From Charina bottae (Eukaryota > Chordata > Lepidosauria > Squamata > Charinaidae): DNA of 64,000 bases. Positions 33,484-45,013 of the stretch are shown here, one piece after another. Numbering within the stretch: the stretch's first letter is position 1; each line of letters starts with the position of its first letter. Where the stretch lies: positions 88,662,501 to 88,726,500 of the forward strand of contig JALMGJ010000001.1 of the NCBI GenBank assembly GCA_023362775.1, read 5' to 3'. Below the pieces are notes generated by a model. It was not told the DNA's origin. It made no database searches and was given only the letters and a program-made list of their open reading frames with translations. Made by a program: the position numbers and the translations under genes.

Positions 33484-35203
33484 AACCATCACCATCCTGC
33501 CTGCAGACAAAGGAAGATGCACAGTTGTCCTAAACTCGGCAGACTACCACGACAAAATTACTTCATTCTTTGAGGATCACTACACATATGAAAAACTGAA
33601 AAGAGACCCCACCAGCAATTACAAGAAAAAGGTGATAGACAGCTTGAAACAATTGGAACATGAGGGCTCCATCGATAGGGCAACCTACCACCATCTGTAT
33701 CCTGGAGAAGCCATCCCCTGCATCTACGAACTCCCTAAGATCCACAAGGAAGGGACACATCTCAGACCCATCGTCAGCATTAATTCAGTAACATATAACA
33801 TTGCCAAACACCTCGCCACCATACTAGCACCTCTGGTTGGACACACTGACCACCACATCCATAACTCGGAAGAATTTGTTTCTAAAGCTAGCGTCCTGAA
33901 ACTGGATACAGATGAAACCATGGTCTCCTTCGATGTTTCCTCTCTTTTCACCAGCATCCCCACCACTCATGCCCTAACTGCGGTTAAGAAGAGACTAGAA
34001 GAGGACAGCACCCTTGAAAGGAGAAACAACCTCAACCCGAACCAGATCTACCGTCTTCTGGACCTGTGTCTCAACACCACTTACTTCTCGTACAGAGGTG
34101 ACTTCTACAGACAGAAACATGGCTGTGCCATGGGTTCCCCCGTGTCACCCATTGTTGCCAACCTATACATGGAAGAAGTGGAGAAGAAAGTACTGAGCAC
34201 GTTCCAGGGAATGGTGCCCACCCACTGGTTCCGGTATGTGGATGACACCTGGGTTAAAATCAAGGCCCAGGAGGTACAGGCTTTCACAGACCGTATAAAT
34301 ACCATAGACGCAAACAAGTTCACCAGGGAAGACACCAAGGACAACAGACTGGCATTCCTAGACTGTGAAGTCCTTATTGGGACCTGTGGCAAGCTAGAAA
34401 TAGAGATCTACAGGAAACACACACAGAGAGACCAATACCTGATGTTTGACTCCCACCATCCACTGCAGCACAAACTAGGAGTCATCAGGACATTGTCCCA
34501 CAGGGCAGAAACCATCTCCACCTCCATGGGTGCCAAAAAGAAAGAAAATCAGCACGTGAGGACAGCTCTGAAGACCTGTGGATATCCAAATTGGGCCTTT
34601 ATTAAATCTAAGTCTACCCCCAGACCCAAAACAACGGCAGACAGAGCTGAGACTCAGAATCAACAAAAGAACCTGGTCATTCCTTACATGGCTGGTGTGT
34701 CGGAAAAGATAAAACGGATATTTGGCAAACACAACATACCTGTATATTTCAAACCCACCAACACACTGAGACAAAGGCTTGTACACCCTAAAGATCCAAC
34801 ACCAAAACATAAGAGGAGCAACGTAGTATATGCAATCCAGTGCAGTGAGGAGTGTTCTGAGCTCTACATTGGAGAAACCAAACAGCCTTTACACAAGAGG
34901 ATGGCCCAACACAGGAGGAGCAACACCACAGGACCAGAATCAGCAGTTTACCTTCATCTAAAAGAAAAAGGACACTCATTTGAGGACATTAATTTTCACA
35001 TTTTGGACAGGGAAGATGGGTGGTTTGAGAGAGGGGTTAAGGAATCCATTCATGCCAAAGTGGAAAATCCTTCCCTCAATAGAGGCAGAGGCCTCAGGCA
35101 CAACTTGTCCCCCATTTATCATGCTGCTCTTTCATTAGTCCCCAGGCAGATTAAGACCACTTCACAAGTTCACGAGCAAGGCCACATTGAACGATCCTCT
35201 TGA
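33299..35203 (+). CDS. PLE reverse transcriptase with GIY-YIG endonuclease
   Basis: Open frame of 634 codons; the authentic part starts near 33465 (ALSKDETITILPADKGR). RT motifs in order are LRPIVSINSVTYNIAKHLA, VSFDVSSLFTSIPT (motif A, catalytic Asp), GCAMGSPVSPIVANLYMEEV (motif B), FRYVDDTWVKI (motif C, YVDD) and LAFLDCEV. After a linker the GIY-YIG domain follows: VVYAIQCSEECSELYIGETK with the cysteine pair, HKRMAQHRRSN and SAVYLHLKEKGHSFED, then a glutamate-bearing helix (KESIHAKVENPSLNRGRG). The enzyme would copy element RNA at an endonuclease nick. All catalytic residues look intact, which is uncommon for a fossil; activity depends on the upstream frame change. Confidence 0.9.
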   Translation: MPSLPSRFRWWSSLRPQNLPSETTIYPLKKQNNSGLKSLQHCPVLNLLPPTSPSLTALSKDETITILPADKGRCTVVLNSADYHDKITSFFEDHYTYEKLKRDPTSNYKKKVIDSLKQLEHEGSIDRATYHHLYPGEAIPCIYELPKIHKEGTHLRPIVSINSVTYNIAKHLATILAPLVGHTDHHIHNSEEFVSKASVLKLDTDETMVSFDVSSLFTSIPTTHALTAVKKRLEEDSTLERRNNLNPNQIYRLLDLCLNTTYFSYRGDFYRQKHGCAMGSPVSPIVANLYMEEVEKKVLSTFQGMVPTHWFRYVDDTWVKIKAQEVQAFTDRINTIDANKFTREDTKDNRLAFLDCEVLIGTCGKLEIEIYRKHTQRDQYLMFDSHHPLQHKLGVIRTLSHRAETISTSMGAKKKENQHVRTALKTCGYPNWAFIKSKSTPRPKTTADRAETQNQQKNLVIPYMAGVSEKIKRIFGKHNIPVYFKPTNTLRQRLVHPKDPTPKHKRSNVVYAIQCSEECSELYIGETKQPLHKRMAQHRRSNTTGPESAVYLHLKEKGHSFEDINFHILDREDGWFERGVKESIHAKVENPSLNRGRGLRHNLSPIYHAALSLVPRQIKTTSQVHEQGHIERSS

Positions 35204-35333
35204 GGATGAATAAAGGTTTTAGGAGTAAGACATCCCAAAGACTATCTACACCTCAATTGCCCAATTAACAAGCCAATCAGGTGTAAGGTCAATACAGCCA
35301 CCCTGGAAGAAATATATGGGGTCCCCTCACCAA

Positions 35334-35390
35334 CTTTTGCCCAGACTGAAGAAGCTACTTGGACAAGCAGCGAAACGTTTCAACCAAAAG
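35334..35390 (+). ncRNA. Hammerhead-ribozyme-like motif, PLE family B right terminus
   Basis: Core CTGAAGA (35346-35352). Stem II is GCT-A-CTTG / CAAG-C-AGC with a two-base loop, followed by GAAA (35372-35375) and CGTT as a minimal stem III and cleavage triplet. Stem I has AG/TC next to the core, an internal loop, then CTTTTG (35334-35339) pairing with CAAAAG (35385-35390). This is a type I hammerhead layout as reported for PLE terminal repeats. Confidence 0.65.
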
Positions 35391-35849
35391 AAAGAAATCC
35401 AGTTGCCATGACTCACCTACAGACTCCTCCTGTGATGTTACCACATCTGGGAAGGCTTCCTGCAACCTACCAGCAGGTCAGGCTGAAAAGAACTGTCCAT
35501 TCCCAAGTTTGCACAATGCCTAGTAAGTTTTTCAAAAGGTTGGGAATCAGATTATTTTGAAGCCTCGCAAGTCACCCAGAAGATCTGCCATTAGATCCTG
35601 ACCAGCTGCTTTGGAGGGCACTTTCCCAGTTCTTGTGATATAGGGAGGAGGCCCAACAAATTAATGTGTCCCAGAATCCTCTCTAACATGAAGCAATTCA
35701 GTGACAGATACTGTAGGTTTCCTCCAGAGAAAAATGGATGTGGGAATCCCCCTAAAAGTCAAAAGTTTAAGGGGCAAGAGAGATGGAATTGTTTTGGAAA
35801 ATAGTTGTTTTTTGTAATTCTATTTGAAGAGCACTAAGATGAGTATGTC

Positions 35850-36072
35850 TCTTGCCAACCTAGCAATTCGAAAGCATGCAAATGCAAGTAGATGAATAGG
35901 TACCACTTTGGTGGGTAGGTAACAGCATTCCGCATGCGTCATGCCGGCCACATGACCGCGGAAGCGTCTTCGGACAACACTGGCTCTTTGGCTAACAAAC
36001 GGAGATGTGCACCGGCCCCTAGAGTTGGACACGACTGCACAAATGTGCGGGGGGAACCTTTACTTTACCTTT
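35850..36072 (+). mobile_element. tRNA-derived SINE, family 2, 5' truncated
   Basis: Body GCCAACCTAGCAATTCGAAAGC through CCCCTAGAGTTGGACACGAC to GGGGGGAACCTTTACTTTACC. It sits in a perfect 14-bp duplication AAGATGAGTATGTC (35836-35849, 36073-36086). The tRNA-like head is missing. Confidence 0.88.
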
Positions 36073-36862
36073 AAGATGAGTATGTCAGAGTGTGAGAAGA
36101 ATTTCGAAGTGGATTTTTGTGTCTCAGGAAGCTGAGGTCAGAGAGCAGGTGAAGGAGTGGAATTCACCTGTGCAAATCAGTTGCTGCTTGTAAAGTGAAG
36201 TAGCAGCTCCAGTTTTGACAGTTTGTACTTAATGCATCATTTGAGCTGTGACACGTATTCATTGCAGCTCAGGCTCCTCTACTCAACCTTTGCATGCAGC
36301 AAAGTAATTTTCTCTCCCCCTCTCTTCTTTCACGGTATGAGGAAAGGAGTTGAGAAAGGGGAGAGCACTATGTTGTACTTAACAAAACTCGGGTGTAAAA
36401 CAGTTGGCATCTCCCAATGAAATGCTGTGGTATTTAATTTATTCAAGCCTATTCACTATCTAAATCAAGAGATGTACAATAGACTTAGGTGCTGGATTAA
36501 AATTCTTAATTCTCAGTTTACATGGCCACACTGGTGGAACATTTTAGAGGTCTAGTCCAGTGTATCTAAATGGCACCAGGCTGTGGAAGGTTGCAGTAAA
36601 TAGCTCTAAGATTGTGTAGAAAAGCAGTGTAGTAGAAGAGTGAATATCTGGATAGGGCCTGGATTGAAATACTTGATCAACTGTCAAAGTTGATTGGTAG
36701 CATTTAGCAAATAGCAGTTTTGCCAGCACTGGTGAGATATGTGCTGCTGCACCATACTAAGCAACTAGGAGAAAGGCCCCTGCCCAGTCCAACCCATCTA
36801 ACACCCAAAGGCAGGAGCAGCTGATGGTAGTCTTCTAAATATCTTGACAATGTAGCAACTTT

Positions 36863-36887
36863 GTTTGTTTGTTTGTTTGTTTGTTTT
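36863..36887. repeat. (TTTG)n microsatellite
   Basis: Six TTTG units. Confidence 0.9.
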
Positions 36888-39800
36888 ATATAGCTGCCCA
36901 CTCTCAGAAGTTCAAACTAGTAAAATTGTCCTTTAGCAAGCAGGGGTTTCTGCAACACATCAGTGCATGCAGTTAAACCCACCTGACTTGGTCAGTGTTG
37001 GTTTTGGCCATACTGGAAGGCCAAGGGTAATGAGAGAACCAGACTGCTACATGTCAGAGGTAAAATTCAACTTATGCCAAGTGAGTTACGCAAATCTTGG
37101 GAGTGCCAGGTGGATTGTCATTTTTCATGCGTCAGGAGATCCGGGTGGCAATAGAGTGTTAATGCTATATAATTTATGGGCCTGGACAAGTGTTCTTTCC
37201 CCCCCCCCCTTTTCAGTATGGTTGCCCAGAAGTTTTTTTTTTTTTTTTTAAAGGAAGGCACATTTCTCTCTCTCTTGACTAAGTAGTTGGGAACACAAAA
37301 TTCGCATTAATCATTGGTGGTGGGAGAAAAACCACGCTTCAACACTTTTCACTGTCAATTATTTCTTGGCATAGTTCTTGCCTTGCCTTGCCTTCCTCCC
37401 CACCCCCGTTGGCATGAAGAAGGACACTTGCCCTGGATAAATTGGGTTGCTGTTCCTTCAGGAGAAATTTTGGACACCTTTCTTCCAGATTAGCTGCCAG
37501 GCACAGGCATTGGTATGACGTTTGGCATTTTTTTTTAAAAAAAAAAAAATCTCCCTAGGTTGTCAGCCTGAGATTTATGTTGTCATACTTCACAAGGGAG
37601 AGATAATAATAGGGAGGACTTTGATGTTTTTAGCTTTTTTTTAACGTTTCGGTAAGCAAAAGGCTGAAACTTGGAAAAGAAACAAAATGGAGAGTAAAGC
37701 TGGCTGATTGCTGGGCCACACTGCACACGCACTCCAAGGCCATTGTGCTGGAGTCAAGAAAGTCACAGCTCGCAGTTGAACTTAAGAGAAAGAAGAGGTG
37801 GATTTGAGCAAAACCAAAACCCCTCCTCTGAACTTTGTTTTCTTAATTTCACATAGGACGAAGACTACACTGGGGATCAGCAATTTTTTAAACAATGGAC
37901 ACCATTGCTGATTTCATATGTCATGGGCAAAATTTTTAAAAAAATGTAGTCCAGTAACATGTTTCCAACAGTGGCCAAGAAAAGGGAGAAGATCAGCCCC
38001 CTCCCAACTTAATTATAATATGAAGATTGGGGTAAACTGCTCTGAAAGTGGTGGAGGTTTCATTTTTGGTTGCTATACCAAATTGCATTTGCCATCCCCT
38101 GTACTAAATGAAATTTATCATAACATTTAGAAACCCATCTGGGCTAGAAAGGAGCAAAAGGGAAAGCCAAGTATCCATCTGTCATGGGTACTCCTCCACC
38201 CTTACTTCCTTTGGAGATTAAAGTGTATTTGCAACTTACCATTAGTTGTCCTTGTTATTTCAGACCTACTTTGAGGAACATAGGATTTTTGTTTGTGAAA
38301 GGATATTTAGGAACATGAAGTATACATTTTTCAAAGATTTCTTTGTTGGAGGACGGAAGAAGCATTTTGACTTGCTTGATTGGAAAGGTAGGTCTGTTGG
38401 GATTAAAATGGAAGCTATTCCATTACTTAATGAAAGACTCTTAAGTCTTCCTACTTCTTGTATCAAGAATCTTCAATTATTGGTCATTGTTCTCTAAATA
38501 TTTCTTTGGAAGTTATATTTGTCTTGGCTTTTTAAAAATCTTCCCAGTCTCTCATGTCTCCCAGAACTGAGCAAAGCATGTTTGATAATTAACAATGGGA
38601 GTAACCATATTCAGTACATAAGAAAATGTACCTGCATATTTAATTCGATACTTCACACTCTGACTGTATTCTCATGTCACTTTGGGCCACTGATTGGATT
38701 GTAGAGCTTCAGTGGATCTTGATAGTTGGGGGTCTGGTGGTGTTTTTTTCCTTTCATAGTCCTAGGAAGAACTTTAGACAAACAGGTCCATCTGATTCAC
38801 TATTTTCTGCCCCGTTGGCAGTGGCTCTCCAAAATCTCAGAGTCAAATAAAAAACACTGAAGGTTGAGCCTGGGGTTTTCTGCCTGCAGAGTAGGTGCTC
38901 CAACACAGATCTGCTCACTGAAGGATGTTTGGGGGGATAGGGAGGAGGGTGTTTTTCTTCCTGGCCTCTGTTTTAAAAGTAGATCAGCATTTGGCACAAT
39001 CTCATTATGAAGTTCATTCAGAGTTCGATTTCATCTTTAGCCGATGCCCGAAAGCCTGATTAACTTGCTGAACCAATTCCCACTAAATGAGCCAGGGATT
39101 TTTTTTTTCCTTTGATAGGGCCTGATGTCAAGAATGTTCTTCATCAGCTAAAGGGATAACTATGACACACGTGTGTGCACTTTCCCACATATGCACATAG
39201 ACATAGAAGCTTGCTTGGCTGCCACAGGCTAATTGCACCCTCTTGTGTTTATTTTATAGCTCCCCATAGACAAATGCTTTCTAGCTCCTGCTGCTATTAC
39301 AAAGAATTTTTTAAAAAATCGGCTGGCTCCTCTTAGGAACTCTTTCTTGGCTGATGTTCCAAACTTTTCCTGTCCTGGTCTCTTAATATCTAGAAGTAAA
39401 CATACTGGATTTATTGCAGAAAAAAAATCACAGTCCTGCATTCTTTATTTCTCTGGACAGGGGGGGGGGTATTTTTCTCATTTCTTTTAAGTTATGGTGT
39501 GCCACTTTGTTCCTGTGAAGTAATTGCTGTATGGGGTGCAAAAAATTATTAAATTCATGGCTTAGGTTGGGCAAGATCCCTGTTGGATCCAGAAGACCTT
39601 ACTTCTAAATCAGCATGCATAGGAGCACATGGTTAATTTCATGTATTATATATGTAATTGATGGACATTCTGTGATAGCACCCCAGTGCAGCATATGAAT
39701 GGACAAGCTTAGAAATAGAAAATTGGCAATATTGTTTCTTTATAAGTCAGCTTCTGGCTCTTTGTGGGTGAGTTTTTCTAGCCATTGCTATAATGCTAGG

Positions 39801-41720
39801 ATGTCATAGTATATCCATAAGTATTCCATATTCAGGGATCAATCAATTTGTAACCCCAAAGTTGCTGTTATGTTCAATAAGACAATGGGCCTGTCTAGTC
39901 CAATATTATCTATTGTTGCAATACATCTTGCAGGTCTTGTACAAAAGTCTCTCTTTCTCTTACAGTTAAAGGTATTTATAATTGGATATACTGTAGCATA
40001 TATCAGTTTTGAGCCTGATTATTTGACATCCCAGCCCCTGAAATTTGATTCCCTTTCCCCGCCATCTTTAAAAGTAAAATGAAAACCAGTACACGAGGGA
40101 GCAGAAAGCTGGTTTGGCTCAGCAAAATGAAGTCTAGGTACAGGCAAGGCTTGCTGGTTGTCAAGCCTTGCATACAAAATAATGTAGTTGAGAAGCTGCC
40201 TAGGTAGCAAAGATCAGGAAAGGAGAACATTCACGTATAGCCCAAAGGAAGAGGATAGGGAGCTTTAAGCTGTTGATGAGAAATGCAGAGAGGAAAAGAA
40301 AGCTAATTTGCAATGCATCCATTCAAAAAGATCATCCCAAAGGTTAGTGTGTGGCTTGTATCTAAAAATATATGCTGATAGATGTTGGGGACAGCTGGGT
40401 GTGTCTGTGTGTTAATTTTAGACAAGATTTCTTTTCTTTTTTTCTTCTCTGCATGTTACTGCAGAATTGCTGTTGTGAGGCCAAATATTTGCCCTTTGAT
40501 TTGGTGCTGTGTGTATTGTTTTGAGCATTTGCATTTGGGAGGGAGCATTACAAAAATAAATCATTCCAGGAATTAGAGTCCTAAGTCAAGGGGTGCTAGC
40601 AAAAGATAATTGCAGTTGTGAATAATGATCAATAAATAGATTTATAGTAGAACTTCCTTATGCTCTTAACAGTTGTGGAACATTTCTCCAAAGTTTTGGG
40701 CCATGGATAGATAAATTATCTGATCCAAAGAGGTGCATACATTGTCAGGTGGTGTATTGGAGGCCATACGTGTGAATGCACACATACAAAGATAGAATAT
40801 CTTGCCAAATACACATTCTCTTCTTCTCTCTCTTGGATGATTTGAATGATAAGGGAATCAGGAACAAAGTGACATGGCTGGTTGGGTCAAATAAGTCACA
40901 ACTTTACTGTGGAGAATTGAATTTTCAAGAAGGATTTGCTGCTGGCTCATGAGCATACCAGGCACTCGTTGACTGTTGTAACACAGTGAGAAACATGGCC
41001 AAATAAATAATCAAAGACTAATTGACACAGGCCATGTCCTTCACATTGCTCTGTAGCAACTCAAATGCAGTGTGTGACACTAAGGATGCCATCCTGTGCA
41101 TAGAAAGTATTTTCTACATGTGTATTTAGTGTGCAGTCCTTATAGTATAAGAGAACCAAAATCCAGAAGTATATGTCCATTTGTCCTCTCTTGCACAATA
41201 ACATAATGCTGTCCACTCAGAGCAATTTGCAGAATGATGCCATCACAGAGTTGGCACTGGGTTGGAGAAATTTTATCTGAACAATACTAAGATTTGTTTC
41301 AGACACTAGTTCTGCAGTAATGAACATTGGGATTTAGGGAATCTGTATGTACATGCATATCAGCCTACCACCATCCCACAAATAATGCTATATTGAACTA
41401 GAAGACCACACATTCATATCTGTACATGACTGACCCAGCATGTACTGAGCTCTGCCTAAAGTGTTGTCTGAGTAGGAAGGATTTCATCCCCAGCGATCAT
41501 GGCTAATACTGTAGCAAGAGATTGTGGGAGTTGTATTCCAGGACTGAGTACTGTCTCGGTTGGTTAAAAGTTTAAGTGGTAGCTGTTGTGGCTGGGACCT
41601 GTATCTTCAAGCAGACAGAAGCCATTGAAGGAGGCAGAAACTCAGGTCTAGAGAGGTCAGAACAAGTCACTGTGGGTTGGAGGAAGGCCATCTCCTCTGT
41701 TCATTAGCCTGAGAATTTGC

Positions 41721-41782
41721 AGTGTGTGTGTGTGTGTGTGTATGCACATACATATGTGCACATGCATGCATGCATGCATGCT
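41721..41782. repeat. (TG)n and (ATGC)n compound microsatellite
   Basis: A TG run at 41721-41741 is followed by CATGCATGCATGCATGC. The repeat would be prone to cruciform or Z-DNA. Confidence 0.92.
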
Positions 41783-42496
41783 TTTGATTGGTGAGATCTC
41801 TTCCCTCCTCCCCTTCTCAATTTGTATGAGCAAAAGCTTGGCTTGCCAGTTTTGGTGCGATGTCTGTGCTGGAGAGTAGCCGGAAAAGCCGATAAGGCTC
41901 CCGGGACAGAAAGCTCTGTGCTTATCTCGGTGGAGCACATGGGCTGCTGAGAGTGCATCCTTTTCCTGTGCTAGTATCAGGAGACGTAAACTGACCATCT
42001 CCCAACAGCCAGGACTTCAAACGGGGCCATACCGTCTACAGGGCAAGAGCCTTCTCCTGCACAACTTCAGAGGCTCGGGAGGTGAAAGTGGGGCCCTCCT
42101 TATTCAGGAAATGAGGTGGGGGTGTTTTGCATTTTGTTTTGGGTTTTGAACATGAAAATTTCTGATAACAGCTGGGGGGCAGCTAAAAACATCTATGTAT
42201 ATTTTATTTTAAACCAGTGTAATTTCAGCATGCCTGTCCAGTTTCTTTGTTTAAAAGAAAGTTAAACAGGGAAAAGCACACTCTTTTCACTCTCCCTCCC
42301 TCCCTCTGCACTATTCACACTGAATTTAAATATTAAATAACTCCTTAAGTAAAGAGAGTGATACAAATTCTTGAAAGTACAACCCATGTTGAAGTGTGCC
42401 TAGCTGGAGGGTCACTTCTTTGTCCACACTCATAGTGTGGAGGGATAAGATGGGAAGAAACTTACCAGAATGGTGAGTTTGTTTTGTTTTGTTTTT

Positions 42497-42723
42497 TGTA
42501 CCTTTGAGTCAGTATTGACTCCTGGTGACCTCCTGGAGAAGTCCGTGCAGTTTTCTTGGCAAGGTTTTTCTGAAGTGGTTTGCCCTTGCCTGCTTCCTCG
42601 GGCTGAGAGAGAGTAGCTGGCCCAAGGTCACCCAGCTGGTTTTGTGCCTAAGGCGGGACTAGAACTCATGGTCTCCCAGTTTCTAGCCCGGTGCCTTAAT
42701 CACTACACCAAACTAGCTCTCTA
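42497..42723 (-). mobile_element. tRNA-derived SINE, family 1, minus strand
   Basis: CCTTTGAGTCAGTATTGACTCC to CACTACACCAAACTAGCTCTC is the reverse complement of the 9888 type. AATGGTGAGT on both sides is the target duplication. Confidence 0.88.
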
Positions 42724-43324
42724 AAATGGTGAGTACTTGGTACTAAACTTCTGAAGCCATGTTATGGTGACCCAGTATTGTCTACATCCATGGCAGCTGC
42801 TCTCCAAGGTCACAAGAAGAGGTAGATTTTCATTTTAGTTCTTCTGAATGAGAATTCCGGGAGTCGCTGTCCTAACACATCTAGAGGGTGCCAGATTAGG
42901 GAAAACTGCTCCGGAATAATTTATAGGCTGATGGATTTAGTTCATCTTTCTCTCAGAATATTTGGTCACTTCTGCTATTCCATTACTTTGGGGGTCTGGA
43001 AAAAGGCATAGAAAAGGCCAGCAGTTATCAAACCAGTGGTCACTTATTAGCTGAGTGGTTTCAACATTGGAAAAAAGACTGTAGTTACGTGGTATGCAGA
43101 CATGGAACTGCCCAAGTTTGTTTTCAGGCATCTTTAGACAGCCCACCTTTTCCCACCTTTCCCCAACCAGATGTGTTCCAGAGGGAGAGACCTATATTCT
43201 GCCTAATTAGCACATTCAGTGCTTCTGGTCTTTCTTTGTATGAACAGAGATTAGCATTTAGGGTTGCAAGTTTGATATCATTTATCATTCTGCTGCTGAA
43301 TCCTTAGTTGCTCTCTTTTTACAG

Positions 43325-43390
43325 CCAAGCCCAGAATCTGAGAGTGGCAAGTCAGCTAGACTTAACAAACTACAAGATAGCGTTGTTCAG
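43325..43390 (+). CDS. PINX1: PINX1 exon 7 (66 bp, inferred)
   Basis: An excellent acceptor (TTGCTCTCTTTTTACAG) and a GTGATA donor enclose 22 codons. They are open in phase 0, exactly the phase left by exon 6 and needed by exon 8. The product PSPESESGKSARLNKLQDSV plus VQ is serine-rich. It could align with the human PINX1 stretch containing SPSTPEENE. The motif is short, so the call rests on phase and splice-site quality. If skipped, the reading frame stays intact. Confidence 0.7.
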
Positions 43391-43876
43391 GTGATACTTA
43401 CAGCATTTGGAAACCTATCCAAATTTGTCAATAGCTGCTTTGTGTCACCTACAGTTTAATACAATGGGCCTTCCTTCTCTTCCATTAGAATTCTTGTGAT
43501 GGAATATCCTTTTCCATTGAGCAAATTTTAGCCTGTTTTCTGTGTAAACCACTTCCAGTCATCTCTACCTGATTGGGGTGATTACATCATATTCCATAAT
43601 CCCTCATCCTACAAAAAGAACTGCTATAGCAGGTTCTGAGGTAATCCACTGTTACGGTTTGCTGTGATTTTATGCAGCCTTCCCCCACCTGATTGCCTTT
43701 CAGATGTGTGGCCCTGTCCTCACATTCCTCAGGAATTGTGGTAGTTGAAGTTCACACATCTGGAAGGTACCTAAATTAAAAGTTTGATTAGGTTTTCTGA
43801 AACTTGTATACCTTCCTGGCAAATTGCTTGATTCCAGTCAGATTATTTATGCATTCAACCCTGTATACATTACTCT

Positions 43877-43975
43877 TGATTGGCAGTGGCACTCCAGGGC
43901 CACCACCTGATAAACTGGAGATTCTCAGGATTGAACCTTAGACCTTCTACATGGCTGTCAAGTCTGCAAATTTCT
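43877..43975 (-). mobile_element. tRNA-derived SINE fragment, family 3, minus strand
   Basis: Reverse complement shows GTAGAAGGTCTAAGGTTCAA and a tRNA-like B box, as at 31590. Confidence 0.5.
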
Positions 43976-44675
43976 CTAATAAGAAGCTCATCAGACCAAA
44001 AGAACAAATTAGTAAAATGTGGGGTATCTTTCTCTATCTGTAGCCTTTCCCTATTCCTTTCCCTATTTATGTCTCCCAGTACTAGCACAGGAGAAGGCAC
44101 AGTCTTTCCCTACCCCTATCCACAAATTAGTAAATTGGTGGTGTTTTTCTCTCCCTATCCATCCTTAGATCAGCTGTTGATGGTTCATCGCTTACAGTTA
44201 TCCAAGTTAGTACTGCAGGGCAGAGTTCTAAAGTTTTATGTAAATGGCATTGCCCTTCCAGAGATGAATATCCCAAAGGAATTGCATGTCCCAGCATGCT
44301 GTCTGCCTTGAACAAACAGAATCTGCTTGACAGATTTACAGCTGAATCCCCTACCGAGCCATGCCTTTGGGCAAGTATTGCCAGAAGATGCAACTTCCTT
44401 TTGGCAAGGGATGCCTGTAATATTTTATAATGGAGCAAAGAGGAGGGCTTGCTTCTTCCTTCCCTTTGGAGCTATCATTTGTGAGCAGAATGTTGTCACT
44501 TAAAGTTGTAGCATGTATACGTCCTGTAACACTGATCTGCCTCTAGGTCATGCAGCAAAATTGATTGGCAGCCAATTTACAGTATTCACTGCCATCACAT
44601 GTGGTGATACTTAATTCATGACTTAGATGGTATTGTAGAAATGTATTGATAGATCAGTCTTCAATAGCTATTAAC

Positions 44676-45013
44676 TATGGTAAAGTAAAGGTTCCCCCTG
44701 CACATTTGTGCAGTCGTGTCTGACTCTAGGGGCCGGTGCTCATCTCCATTTGTTAGCCAAAGAGCCAGCATTGTCCAAAGACGCTTCCACGGTCATGTAG
44801 CTGCATGATGCGCGTGGAACGCTGTTACCTTCCCACCAAAGTGGTACCTATTTATCTACTTGCATTTGCATGCTTTTGAATTGCTAGGTTGGCAGGATCT
44901 GGGGCGAGTGCGGGAGCTCACTCCGTCACATGGGGCTAGGGATTCGAACCGCCGAACTTGCAACCTTCCGATCGACAAGCCTGGCGTCTTAACCGCTGAG
45001 CCACCACACCCCC
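44676..45013 (-). mobile_element. tRNA-derived SINE, family 2, full length, minus strand
   Basis: Begins (plus strand) AAAGGTTCCCCCTGCACATT, contains GGATTCGAACCGCCGAACTT (complement of the B box) and ends CTGAGCCACCACACCCC (complement of the A-box head). Confidence 0.9.

Larger units (their letters stand above)
32475..35423 (+). mobile_element. Penelope-like element, nearly full length (family B)
   Basis: The 2.9-kb element has inverted terminal repeats of roughly 340 bp (32512 to about 32850, and about 35085 to 35423). The right repeat overlaps the 3' end of the coding region. The interior encodes a PLE N-terminal domain, reverse transcriptase and GIY-YIG endonuclease on the plus strand, with one frame change near 33460. 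Nothing else is obviously broken. No clear target duplication was identified. Confidence 0.9.
17109..43324 (+). other. PINX1 intron 6 (26.2 kb)
   Basis: It holds an hAT MITE, CR1/L2 fragments, a 400-bp direct duplication, a CR1 tail, a Tc1-like pseudogene, a minus-strand LINE RT fragment, a complete-looking PLE, SINEs and microsatellites, all listed separately. Stretches with nothing recognised include about 26550-28290, 30240-31580, 31800-32470, 36090-41700 and 42730-43320, apart from candidate conserved non-coding patches. No other gene is seen. Confidence 0.75.

Noticed and set aside
41657..41998. 113-aa minus-strand ORF
   Set aside because: It crosses the TG/ATGC microsatellite and has no recognisable domain.
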